Shown: piece by piece, positions 1 through 7,773 of the stretch
How positions within the stretch are numbered: position 1 is the stretch's first letter
Layout of the letters: each line of letters opens with the position of its first letter
Assembly (NCBI RefSeq): GCF_000722635.1
Contig: NZ_JOKH01000002.1
Location: 874,756 to 938,755, forward strand
Direction of reading: 5' to 3'
Length of the DNA: 64,000 nt
Source: Endozoicomonas numazuensis
GTDB taxonomy: Bacteria; Pseudomonadota; Gammaproteobacteria; Pseudomonadales; Endozoicomonadaceae
The notes under the pieces: generated by a model
The model's database searches: none
Told to the model about the DNA's origin: nothing
Seen by the model: only the letters and a program-made list of their open reading frames with translations
Made by a program: the position numbers and the translations under genes

Positions 1-2
1 TG

Positions 3-1079
3 CAAAAATTATTGATAAGTCTGAAAAAGTGGGCAACTAAACATCATATCTATACCCCAAAATTTGAAGCCAAAGCTTTGTCAGCCGAACAGCTTGGGAG
101 CTCTCTAAAGCAATGGCAAAGTAATCCTAAAGTGCAACAGATGCTGGCTGGCAGTCAAAACGTACTGGATATGAGTGGCTTAAGGTTATCCACAGGTTTC
201 CCTGAGAACACAAAACTGAGCAGTTTCTTCTCTGATGACTCTGGACAAGTGAGATTACCCGTCGTTCTCAAACATGTTGATTTTTCAGGCGCCGACTTAA
301 GTGATCTGGACCTCACAGATGTCATCTTCGAAGAGTGTGATTTCAGTCATGCAACGCTCAATCGCACTAAGATGGGAAATGCTGCCTGTACTCGCTGCAA
401 TTTCGACAGTGCCGATATGAAAGGTCTCATAGCTAACAACCTGACACTGGGTGACTGCAGGCTGAATCACACAAAAATGGGAGGCGCCAGAATGACTGAC
501 TGTGTTGCCTATGGCTGTAAAGTGGACAGTCATACTGATCTGACAGCTGCCATTATCAACGATAGTGATATTCGAGGTATAGATGTCGGCACCGCAAACT
601 TTTCGCAGGCTCGAATGACCAAAACCAGAATCAATCAGTTAGCTTTAGGGCATACCTTAGCCGGAGCAACTCTGGATACCGTTAAGTATGGCTCCGTTGT
701 ATTACCCACAGATATCGGAGGAGTAAACACCCTGACACTGAGAAACATGAAGCTTCATTTGGGAGTGGGTCGAGGTGATGCCAACATGCAGGATCCTGTG
801 GGTAAAATGTATCACTGTCATTTCGAGAACTGTGACGTAAAGCTGCATGGTTATCACTATATTGCCAGGGACTGCACCTTCAATGACTGTGATCACCTTA
901 GCCTGCAGGTCGGCGAACGTTCAATAATTGAAGGCTGCACATTCACTAGTAATAAAGGGATGGAAACATCCAAGTTAGGCTACAGCTCTTCCTTTTCTGA
1001 CAATATCGTTAGCGACTGTAACTTTCCTTCTCAACTTCTTGAGCATGTCAGGCAGAAAACAGGCAACACAGGGATATAA
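3..1079 (+). CDS. pentapeptide-repeat protein (5' end possibly outside window)
   Basis: Cytoplasmic-looking protein of about 355 residues with no signal peptide. From about residue 85 it shows pentapeptide-repeat character, with short units such as VDFSGADLSDLDLTD, CDFSHATLNRTKM and CNFDSADMKGL that place F or L at the centre of each five-residue step; such proteins fold as a right-handed quadrilateral beta helix. The last third (CHFENCDVKL, CTFNDCDHLSL) keeps the periodicity and is rich in Cys. The reading frame is open to the window edge; the first possible start inside is a TTG at 12 with no clear ribosome binding site, so the true start may lie upstream. Function is unknown; known members include topoisomerase-protecting proteins and host-directed effectors, and nothing here decides between them. 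Confidence 0.75.
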   Translation, partial: QKLLISLKKWATKHHIYTPKFEAKALSAEQLGSSLKQWQSNPKVQQMLAGSQNVLDMSGLRLSTGFPENTKLSSFFSDDSGQVRLPVVLKHVDFSGADLSDLDLTDVIFEECDFSHATLNRTKMGNAACTRCNFDSADMKGLIANNLTLGDCRLNHTKMGGARMTDCVAYGCKVDSHTDLTAAIINDSDIRGIDVGTANFSQARMTKTRINQLALGHTLAGATLDTVKYGSVVLPTDIGGVNTLTLRNMKLHLGVGRGDANMQDPVGKMYHCHFENCDVKLHGYHYIARDCTFNDCDHLSLQVGERSIIEGCTFTSNKGMETSKLGYSSSFSDNIVSDCNFPSQLLEHVRQKTGNTGI

Positions 1080-1133
1080 CTCTGAATGGATAAAGCCATT
1101 CTCTGGATATAGACCAGCCCTGACCATAAAAAA

Positions 1134-1165
1134 GCCCGCTACTGTATTCCAGTAGCGGGCTTTTT
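1134..1165. terminator. bidirectional intrinsic terminator
   Basis: A perfect 11-bp stem (1134-1144 with 1150-1160, GCCCGCTACTG and its complement) with a 5-nt loop is followed by TTTTT on the plus strand and preceded by AAAAAA, which is a T-run for the minus strand. It can end both the pentapeptide gene and the aceEF transcript that converge here. Confidence 0.93.
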
Positions 1166-1184
1166 ATTCACCGGAGTGTTGGGA

Positions 1185-3275
1185 TTACAACAGCAGACGA
1201 CGAATGTCTGCCAGCAGGCTACCCAGCATGGTAGTGAAACGAGCCGCATCAGCACCATTAACTACACGATGATCGTAAGACAGTGACAATGGGCACATCA
1301 GGCGCGCATCAAAGTCTTTGCCATTCCAGACAGGCTTCATGGATGCCTTGGAGATACCCAGAATAGCCACTTCAGGCGCATTCACGATTGGGGTAAAGGC
1401 AGTGCCACCGACTGAACCCAGGCTGGAGATGGTGAAACAACCGCCTTGCATTTCTGCAGGCTTCAGCTTCTTGTCACGGGCCTTGCCAGCCAGCTCGATG
1501 CATTCTCTGGACAGATCCCAGATACCTTTCTGATCAACATTCTTGATGACAGGTACCAACAGACCGTCTGGCGTATCTACGGCTACACCAATGTTGATGT
1601 ACTTTTTGTAGATAACAGACTCGCCGTCTTCACTCAGGGAAGAACAGAAGATGGGCATCTCTTTCAGTACATAAGCGACAGCCTTCAGGAAGAACGGCAG
1701 CGGAGTCAGCTTGGTGCCCTGAACTTCCGCCAGCGCCTTGTTGGCCTTACGGAAAGCTTCCAGTTCAGTGATATCAGCTTCATCAAACTGGGTCACGTGA
1801 GGCACGTTCAACCAGGAGCGCTGGAAGTTCTGAGCCGCAACTTTACGCAGACGGTTCAGAGCCTTTTCTTCGATCTCACCCCACTTGGCATAATCCTGCG
1901 CCGGTACCGGAGGAATACCTGCCCCACCGGTTGCAGCTTGAGGCTTGTTCGCTTCTGCCAACTTGGCCTTAACAAAGGCTTGCACGTCTTCTTTCAGAAT
2001 ACGGCTGCGTGGACCAGTGCCTTTTACAAGCTCCAGGTTTACGCCAAATTCGCGGGCAAGTCTGCGAACTGCAGGGCCTGCGTGGAAGTTACGATTAGCT
2101 TTTTCCAGTTCAACCAGATTCTTGGCAGGTGCCGGGGCCGCAGGAGCTTTGGCAGCCGGAGCTGGAGCTGGTGCAGCGGCTTGTGGTGCCGGAGCAGGTG
2201 CAGCAGCACCGCCCTTGGTCTCAACCTTAACAATCAGGTGACCCTGACTCAGCTTGTCACCTTCTTTAACGCAGATCTCTTTGACGGGCACGTCTTCTGC
2301 ACCAATATCAGGAACAGTCACTTCCTGAACACCACCAGCAACAGGTGCAGCTACCGGAGCAGGTGCAGCAGCACCGCCCTTGGTCTCAACCTTAACAATC
2401 AGGTGACCCTGACTCAGCTTGTCACCTTCTTTAACGCAGATCTCTTTGACTACGCCAGAGAAAGGAGAAGGTACTTCCATCGTCGCCTTGTCAGACTCCA
2501 GAACAATCAGGGAGTCTTCTTCAGCAACCTCATCACCTACCGCTATGCAGATTTCGATGACGGGCACGTCTTCTGCACCAATATCAGGAACAGTCACTTC
2601 CTGAACACCACCAGCAACAGGTGCAGCTACCGGAGCAGGTGCAGCTGTCGGTGCCGGAGCAGCAGCTTGTGGCGCTTGAGCCTGAGGCGCAGCAGCAGCC
2701 ACTCCACCGGTCGTTTCAACGCGAACCACCAGGTCACCCTGATTCATCTCGTCGCCTTCTTTAACGCAGATCTCTTTCACTACGCCAGAGAAAGGAGAAG
2801 GCACTTCCATCGTCGCCTTGTCAGATTCCAGAACCACCAGAGAATCTTCTTCAGAGATCACGTCACCTACGGCAACACAAATCTCGATCACAGGCACATT
2901 TTCAGCACCAATATCAGGAATCAGCACTTCCTGAATACTGCTGGCTGCAGCTGCCACAGGAGCAGCAGGCGCAACTGGCGCAGGGGCTGATGCCGGCTGT
3001 GTAACCGGGGCTGGGGCTGGAGCCGCTTCTACAGCAGTACCGGCTGCAGCCATTTTCAGCATGTCATCACCTTCAGACACACTGTCGCCTACCTTCAGCA
3101 TGATCTCAGTGATCTTGCCATCACGTGGAGCAGGCACTTCCATGGATGCCTTGTCAGACTCCAGAACAATCAGGGAGTCATCGGCAGAAACGGAGTCGCC
3201 GGGAGCAACGCAGATTTCAATAACCTCTGCACTGCCACTGCCGATGTCCGGGACCTTGATAATTTCATCGCTCAT
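1185..3275 (-). CDS. aceF: dihydrolipoamide acetyltransferase, E2 of pyruvate dehydrogenase
   Basis: E2 core of the pyruvate dehydrogenase complex; it moves the acetyl group from E1 through lipoyl-lysine arms to CoA. Domains in the 696 residues: lipoyl 1 (about 1-76, lysine 42 in ESDKASMEV), lipoyl 2 (about 114-190) and lipoyl 3 (about 224-298), both with ESDKATMEV, then a short fourth copy (about 315-353) that lacks the lipoyl-lysine segment. A peripheral subunit-binding domain (about 393-433, FHAGPAVRRLAREFGV) and the acetyltransferase domain (about 458-696) follow, with catalytic DHRVVNGADAARF near the end. Domains are joined by Ala/Pro-rich swinging linkers. The E. coli protein has three lipoyl domains in 630 residues; the extra length here is the partial copy and longer linkers. 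It lies 142 bp downstream of aceE, in the same orientation. Confidence 0.97.
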   Translation of the reverse strand: MSDEIIKVPDIGSGSAEVIEICVAPGDSVSADDSLIVLESDKASMEVPAPRDGKITEIMLKVGDSVSEGDDMLKMAAAGTAVEAAPAPAPVTQPASAPAPVAPAAPVAAAASSIQEVLIPDIGAENVPVIEICVAVGDVISEEDSLVVLESDKATMEVPSPFSGVVKEICVKEGDEMNQGDLVVRVETTGGVAAAAPQAQAPQAAAPAPTAAPAPVAAPVAGGVQEVTVPDIGAEDVPVIEICIAVGDEVAEEDSLIVLESDKATMEVPSPFSGVVKEICVKEGDKLSQGHLIVKVETKGGAAAPAPVAAPVAGGVQEVTVPDIGAEDVPVKEICVKEGDKLSQGHLIVKVETKGGAAAPAPAPQAAAPAPAPAAKAPAAPAPAKNLVELEKANRNFHAGPAVRRLAREFGVNLELVKGTGPRSRILKEDVQAFVKAKLAEANKPQAATGGAGIPPVPAQDYAKWGEIEEKALNRLRKVAAQNFQRSWLNVPHVTQFDEADITELEAFRKANKALAEVQGTKLTPLPFFLKAVAYVLKEMPIFCSSLSEDGESVIYKKYINIGVAVDTPDGLLVPVIKNVDQKGIWDLSRECIELAGKARDKKLKPAEMQGGCFTISSLGSVGGTAFTPIVNAPEVAILGISKASMKPVWNGKDFDARLMCPLSLSYDHRVVNGADAARFTTMLGSLLADIRRLLL
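2189..2450. repeat. direct repeat inside aceF creating a partial lipoyl domain
   Basis: The 97 bases at 2189-2285 are identical to 2354-2450 (offset 165 bp, exactly 55 codons), and 2282-2369 (88 bp) is identical to 2558-2645. The hybrid copy keeps the start and end of a lipoyl domain but lacks its centre, including the lysine. Confidence 0.9.
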
Positions 3276-3378
3276 TCGGGATAACCTTATGTCGTAAAAA
3301 ACACTTTACCGCGCAGCTTTCCATATCTGAAGATGGCGCAAAAATGTTTTCCTCTCGCTATGTGCATTGTGCATGTCA

Positions 3379-3407
3379 TCCGGCGCCACTCTCATCGTGG
3401 CGCCGGA
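3379..3407. other. intergenic hairpin between aceE and aceF
   Basis: A perfect 11-bp GC-rich stem (TCCGGCGCCAC at 3379-3389 and its complement at 3397-3407) with a 7-nt loop lies just after the aceE stop. There is no T-run on the minus strand, so it looks like an mRNA processing or stability element setting E1:E2 ratios rather than a full terminator. The function is inferred. Confidence 0.6.
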
Positions 3408-3417
3408 CTGCATAAAA

Positions 3418-6075
3418 TCAGCAGTACAGTGGGTTAGCTTTGTCGCCGTCAATGTTGAACTTCTTCATGGCGTCTTTCAGTACAGACGCTTCCAGTTCAC
3501 CATCTTTAACCAGACCGTACAGAGCAGCAATGACAACAAAGTAGCGATCCACTTCGAAGAACTCACGCAGCTTCCCACGGGTATCGGAGCGACCGAAACC
3601 ATCAGTACCCAAGGCAATAAAGGTACCAGGTACGAACTCACGGATCTGGTCAGAGTAAATCTTCATGTAGTCTGAGGCAGCAACGACTGGCCCTTTACGG
3701 CCTGCCAGTTTTTGCTCTACCCAGCCTACCTGCTTCTCAGCATCAGGATTCAACATATTGTAACGAGCTGCCGCCATACCATCACGACGTAGCTCATTGA
3801 AGCTTGTAGCACTCCAGATGTCAGACTCAATACCGAAGTCATCACGCAGGATGTCGGCTGCTGCACGTACTTCCTCAAGAATAGTGCCACAACCCATCAG
3901 CTGAACTTTCAGGCCATCGTTCTTGGAGTTTTCCTCGAAGCAGTACAGCCCCTTAACAATGCCTTCGATAACGTCATTGCCTTCTGGCATGGCGGGCATC
4001 TTGTAGCTGTCGTTCATGGTGGTGATGTAGTACCAGACGCTTTCATTGTCGCCGTACATGCGACGCAGACCGTCTTGAATAATCACCGCCAGCTCGTAAC
4101 CGTAAGACGGATCGTAGCTTATGCAGTTTGGAACAGTAGAAGCCAGAATGTGACTGTGGCCGTCCTGATGCTGCAAGCCTTCACCATTCAGAGACGTACG
4201 GCCAGAAGTAGCCCCGATCAGGAAGCCGCGAGCCTGTATGTCACCTGCAGCCCAAGCCAGATCACCCGTACGCTGGAAACCAAACATGGAGTAGAAGGCA
4301 TAGAAAGGAATCATCGGTACGTTATTGTTGCTGTATGACGTTGCAGCAGCAATCCAGGCAGCATGGGCGCCTGCTTCGTTAATTCCTTCTTCCAGAATCT
4401 GGCCTTGCTTGGATTCTTTGTAGAACATCACCTGATCGGAATCAACTGGCTCATACTTCTGACCTTCTGCAGAGTAGATGCCCAGCTGGCGGAACATACC
4501 TTCCATACCAAAAGTACGAGCTTCGTCAGGAATAATTGGCACAATGTGCTTACCAATTTTTTTGTCTTTCGCCAAAGCAGCCAGAACACGAACGTAAGCC
4601 ATAGTGGTAGAGATTTCGCGCTCGCCACTGCCTTTCAGAACAGCTTCAAAAGCAGTCAGCTCAGGAATCTCCAGCTGTACTTCAGACTGCTGACGACGCT
4701 GAGGAATGAAGCCACCCAGTTTTTCACGATGCTTGCGCATGTAAACCATTTCCGGGCTGTCTTCTGCTGGCTTGAAGTAAGGCAGGCTGGCCAGATCTTC
4801 GTCTTTGATTGGCAGGTCAAAACGATCACGGAACTGCTTCAGATCATCGATAGGCAATTTCTTAACGTTGTGACTGACGTTGGACGCTTCACCGGTGGTA
4901 CCTGTACCGTAGCCTTTAACAGTCTTGGCCAGAATAATAGTCGGTTTGTCCGTTGTATTTACAGCCGCGTGGTATGCAGCATAAACCTTATAGGGATCGT
5001 GACCACCACGGTTCAGACGCCAGATGTCGTCGTCTGACAGATGCTCTACCATCTTTTTGGTTTCAGGATAACGACCGAAGAAGTTTTCGCGAGTCCAGCC
5101 GCCACCTTTGGCTTTACAGTTCTGATAGTCGCCGTCTACGGCTTCATCCATCAGTTTCTGCAGCATGCCATCTTTGTCCTGGGCAAACAGTTGATCCCAA
5201 TGACGTCCCCAGGTCACCTTGATAACGTTCCAGCCAGCACCCCGGAATACACCTTCCAGTTCCTGCATGATCTTGCCGTTACCACGAACCGGTCCGTCCA
5301 GACGCTGAAGGTTGCAGTTAACAACAAAGACCAGGTTATCCAGCTTTTCACGACCAGCCAGAGAAATGGCACCGGTGGACTCCGGCTCATCCATTTCACC
5401 GTCACCCAGAAAAGCCCAAACCTTACGGTTCTGCTCTGGCGCCAAACCCCGGTTGATCAGGTACTTCATGAAGCGCGCCTGATAGATGGCCTGCAGAGGA
5501 CCCAGGCCCATAGATACGGTCGGGAACTGCCAGAAGTCGGGCATCAGATGTGGATGCGGGTATGAAGACAGACCTTTGCCTTCTACTTCCTGACGAAATC
5601 CATCCAGCTGTTCTTCACTCAGACGGCCTTCCAGGAAAGCACGGGAGTAAATACCCGGTGCAGTATGACCCTGGTAGTAAACCAGATCACCTTCACGGTT
5701 GTTGTCGTATCCGTGGAAGAAGTAGTTATAACCAATGTCATACAGAGTGGCACTGGAGGCAAAGGAAGAGATATGGCCGCCCAGAGAGCTGTCTTTCTGG
5801 TTGGCACGCATTACCATTGCCAGCGCGTTCCAACGAACCAAGGAACGGATTCTGCGTTCCATGAACAGGTCACCCGGCATTCTCGCTTCTTTTTCAGGCG
5901 GAATGGTGTTGCGATAAGGGGTAGTAATCGCATAGGGCAGCTGGGTACCTTTCGCCCTGGCATGCTGAGAAAGACGAGTCATCAGGTAATGAGCTCTGTC
6001 TTCTCCTTCTTTTTCCAGTACGGAATCCAGGGCTTCCAGCCACTCCTGGGTTTCGATGGGATCGATGTCGTGCAT
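3418..6075 (-). CDS. aceE: pyruvate dehydrogenase E1 component, homodimeric
   Basis: Thiamine-diphosphate enzyme that decarboxylates pyruvate and acetylates the lipoyl arms of AceF. At 885 residues it is almost the same length as E. coli AceE (887). The ThDP/Mg site is visible at about residues 223-255, running from GDGEMDEPESTGAISLAG to NCNLQRLDGPVRGNGK. The N-terminal IETQEWLEALDSVLEKEG region is also typical of the homodimeric gammaproteobacterial type. The start is supported by GGAG placed 8 nt before the ATG. It is the first gene of an aceE-aceF unit. No pdhR-like regulator gene lies next to it; in Pseudomonas, too, aceE sits divergent from glnE. Confidence 0.98.
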   Translation of the reverse strand: MHDIDPIETQEWLEALDSVLEKEGEDRAHYLMTRLSQHARAKGTQLPYAITTPYRNTIPPEKEARMPGDLFMERRIRSLVRWNALAMVMRANQKDSSLGGHISSFASSATLYDIGYNYFFHGYDNNREGDLVYYQGHTAPGIYSRAFLEGRLSEEQLDGFRQEVEGKGLSSYPHPHLMPDFWQFPTVSMGLGPLQAIYQARFMKYLINRGLAPEQNRKVWAFLGDGEMDEPESTGAISLAGREKLDNLVFVVNCNLQRLDGPVRGNGKIMQELEGVFRGAGWNVIKVTWGRHWDQLFAQDKDGMLQKLMDEAVDGDYQNCKAKGGGWTRENFFGRYPETKKMVEHLSDDDIWRLNRGGHDPYKVYAAYHAAVNTTDKPTIILAKTVKGYGTGTTGEASNVSHNVKKLPIDDLKQFRDRFDLPIKDEDLASLPYFKPAEDSPEMVYMRKHREKLGGFIPQRRQQSEVQLEIPELTAFEAVLKGSGEREISTTMAYVRVLAALAKDKKIGKHIVPIIPDEARTFGMEGMFRQLGIYSAEGQKYEPVDSDQVMFYKESKQGQILEEGINEAGAHAAWIAAATSYSNNNVPMIPFYAFYSMFGFQRTGDLAWAAGDIQARGFLIGATSGRTSLNGEGLQHQDGHSHILASTVPNCISYDPSYGYELAVIIQDGLRRMYGDNESVWYYITTMNDSYKMPAMPEGNDVIEGIVKGLYCFEENSKNDGLKVQLMGCGTILEEVRAAADILRDDFGIESDIWSATSFNELRRDGMAAARYNMLNPDAEKQVGWVEQKLAGRKGPVVAASDYMKIYSDQIREFVPGTFIALGTDGFGRSDTRGKLREFFEVDRYFVVIAALYGLVKDGELEASVLKDAMKKFNIDGDKANPLYC

Positions 6076-6187
6076 ATAGTTTGCTCCGAGAATTGAGCGC
6101 TGTGATCGGTTCGAAAAGAGGCATCAACTGAATGGGTCATCTACCGGCTGATGAGTCCTTCCCTTTCGATTCCCCAGACAAAAGCAC

Positions 6188-6216
6188 ACTATGGTTATAC
6201 AGTCCTGAGTTGGAAA
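6188..6216 (-). promoter_or_regulatory. possible aceE promoter
   Basis: On the minus strand TTTCCA (6211-6216) and CATAGT (6188-6193) are 17 bp apart, each matching four of six sigma70 consensus bases, about 110 bp before the aceE ATG. This is weak evidence from position and spacing only. Confidence 0.3.
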
Positions 6217-6862
6217 TACCGTCTCATTCTGTCCTACAAAAACGCCACAACCTTTCATATGACGGCATTTTCATAGAAACACCAGTGAAATTCTGTTTGT
6301 CAGGATAGTCGAGGCTTACCTCTGATGGACTGCTTTTTTCAGCCCTGGTCATCAGTGAAAACCAATGATCGAACGACGTGAGCCTCAGGAGTCCGGACAA
6401 AGGCAGACAACTCAGCCTAAATTCCAATAAAACGGTTAGATTACTCAATGAATTTGATTAATCTGAATCGCTTTACTGAACTCTATGCTCGCGCACTATC
6501 TTTGTCGTGGCTCCCAGCGCCAAACTGTTATCCAATGTTAACTGTCTGAGCCTTCAACCAAACTCCACACCCAGGAGGGTGATGAGTGAAATTGTTCACC
6601 ATAAGCCTTTGCAAATAAAGGGGTCTTTTGCAGCTCTTGAGCAGCCCTGAGCACATACAGCCCTGAGCCCGAACAGTGCCAGGCATTCTTTGCAATGAAT
6701 TTGAGTGGGGCAAGCCTCAGCCTGAAACAAATCCAATGAAAAATCTGCCCTGTCTGTTGGAGCTTAATGTTCGACCACCATCGCCATCAGGCTTCCAGCC
6801 GGGTGATCGCGCCCGGGTGGATTTTTAACTTGGTGAGAAGAAGACAGAGTTTAAACCTTCAA

Positions 6863-6884
6863 AAAATTGATATCGATCAATTTT
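6863..6884. promoter_or_regulatory. perfect FNR/ANR-type binding site
   Basis: A 22-bp perfect palindrome contains TTGAT (6867-6871), four bases, then ATCAA (6876-6880), which is the full consensus of the oxygen-responsive FNR/ANR regulators. It lies about 300 bp upstream of the toxin-island start and about 790 bp upstream of aceE. A good -10 box at the usual distance (site centred near -41.5) is not obvious on either strand, so its target is unclear. Confidence 0.6.
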
Positions 6885-7132
6885 GTAATTGAACTACAAG
6901 ATAAGCAAAATCCGCAATGAGTACCAGTACTTAGGTGTAGTAAAGTTACAAAAATATATCAAAAGCTGCTACAAAATCACATACCTCGATGAAATCTGCT
7001 TACAAACCCTTCAAAGGACAAGAAAAAACACTGCCAGCGCATACCCTCATAACAATTTCCGCCCTGATTCTCACCTCGCCTTTACGAAATAAGAATTCTT
7101 CAGAAAGAGACTGTCTGTTCGGTTTTTTAACT

Positions 7133-7138
7133 ATAATT
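7133..7138 (+). promoter_or_regulatory. -10 box upstream of the C58/toxin gene
   Basis: A consensus TATAAT ends about 41 bp before the ATG at 7180. No good -35 hexamer is seen at 16-18 bp. Confidence 0.4.
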
Positions 7139-7179
7139 GGCCGCCAAACCGAGGTTCTTACCAATTTTTTAGGTATTTT

Positions 7180-7668
7180 ATGGCTACCACTCCTGCTTTT
7201 TCTTCAGTTTTGCGGAGTACACCATACTGCCTGTATCTGTTCCTGACATTCATCTTCATCTCATTCAACCTCTGGGCAGACAGTCATGGCAGCGTTATTA
7301 ACAGCAGCCCCCTTTCCGGATATTTGCACAGCACAAACCAAATTTGCGAGGCCTCTGCCGATCATCCCGCCCTTGAGCATTTTCAGGAAAACAGCCATTA
7401 CTTACTTCCTCCTACAAAAAAAGATTCAAAAAAGGAAGGGCTCTGTTTTGGTATGGCCTGCGCCTATCTCCAGGCCGCCCTGTCAGAACCGGACAGCCGC
7501 CCAACGTTCAGCCAGCGGCTCCAGATCTGTAGCCGACCAACCGAAACAGGCTGGCAGTATAACAACCATCACTGGGACAGCCTTGAAGCCGCAGCGACCG
7601 AAGCGGTATCTCAATATAACCGGTTCAGGATGACCCTGGGTTTACCCGACAGCACGGAATCTCTCTAG
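7180..7668 (+). CDS. N-terminal part of an interrupted C58 (YopT-like) protease polyprotein
   Basis: Codes for 162 residues ending at an amber codon (7666-7668). The N-terminus has a hydrophobic segment (about residues 14-32) that looks like a signal peptide or membrane anchor. GLCFGMACAYLQAAL at 87-101 carries a Cys (89) in the setting of the catalytic Cys of family C58 cysteine proteases. The same frame stays open after the TAG and continues, with no other stop, to 9366. The matching His and Asp of the triad lie beyond the stop, so this fragment alone should not be an active protease. A TATAAT lies about 41 bp upstream and AGGT just before the ATG. Either a nonsense-mutated gene, a sequencing error, or a readthrough site. 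Confidence 0.6.
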   Translation: MATTPAFSSVLRSTPYCLYLFLTFIFISFNLWADSHGSVINSSPLSGYLHSTNQICEASADHPALEHFQENSHYLLPPTKKDSKKEGLCFGMACAYLQAALSEPDSRPTFSQRLQICSRPTETGWQYNNHHWDSLEAAATEAVSQYNRFRMTLGLPDSTESL

Positions 7669-7773
7669 GCTTTTTCTGAGCAGTCACCCGAACTGGCTGA
7701 GCTGATCAATATTCACACCTGGGTCAGATGGCTCTATCAGGTACAAAAGCGTCAGCAGGGGTGTCCAGCCGTT

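Larger units (their letters stand above)
6076..7179. other. 1.1-kb region without a confident gene
   Basis: This separates aceE from the toxin island. Short open frames here have no family resemblance or ribosome binding site. It holds a possible aceE promoter (6188-6216), a perfect FNR/ANR-type palindrome (6863-6884) and a TATAAT box (7133-7138). I see no transposase remnant. Confidence 0.6.

Noticed and set aside
1446-2990. 514-codon open frame antisense to aceF
   Set aside because: It mirrors the Ala/Pro-rich repeats of aceF; the aceF frame has clear lipoyl and catalytic motifs, and the antisense product is low complexity without family features.
4363-5037. 224-codon open frame antisense to aceE
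   Set aside because: It lies wholly inside a well-supported gene and has no recognisable domain.
6224-6713. Small minus-strand open frames between aceE and the toxin island
   Set aside because: There is no ribosome binding site, no family resemblance and no codon bias like that of the neighbours.
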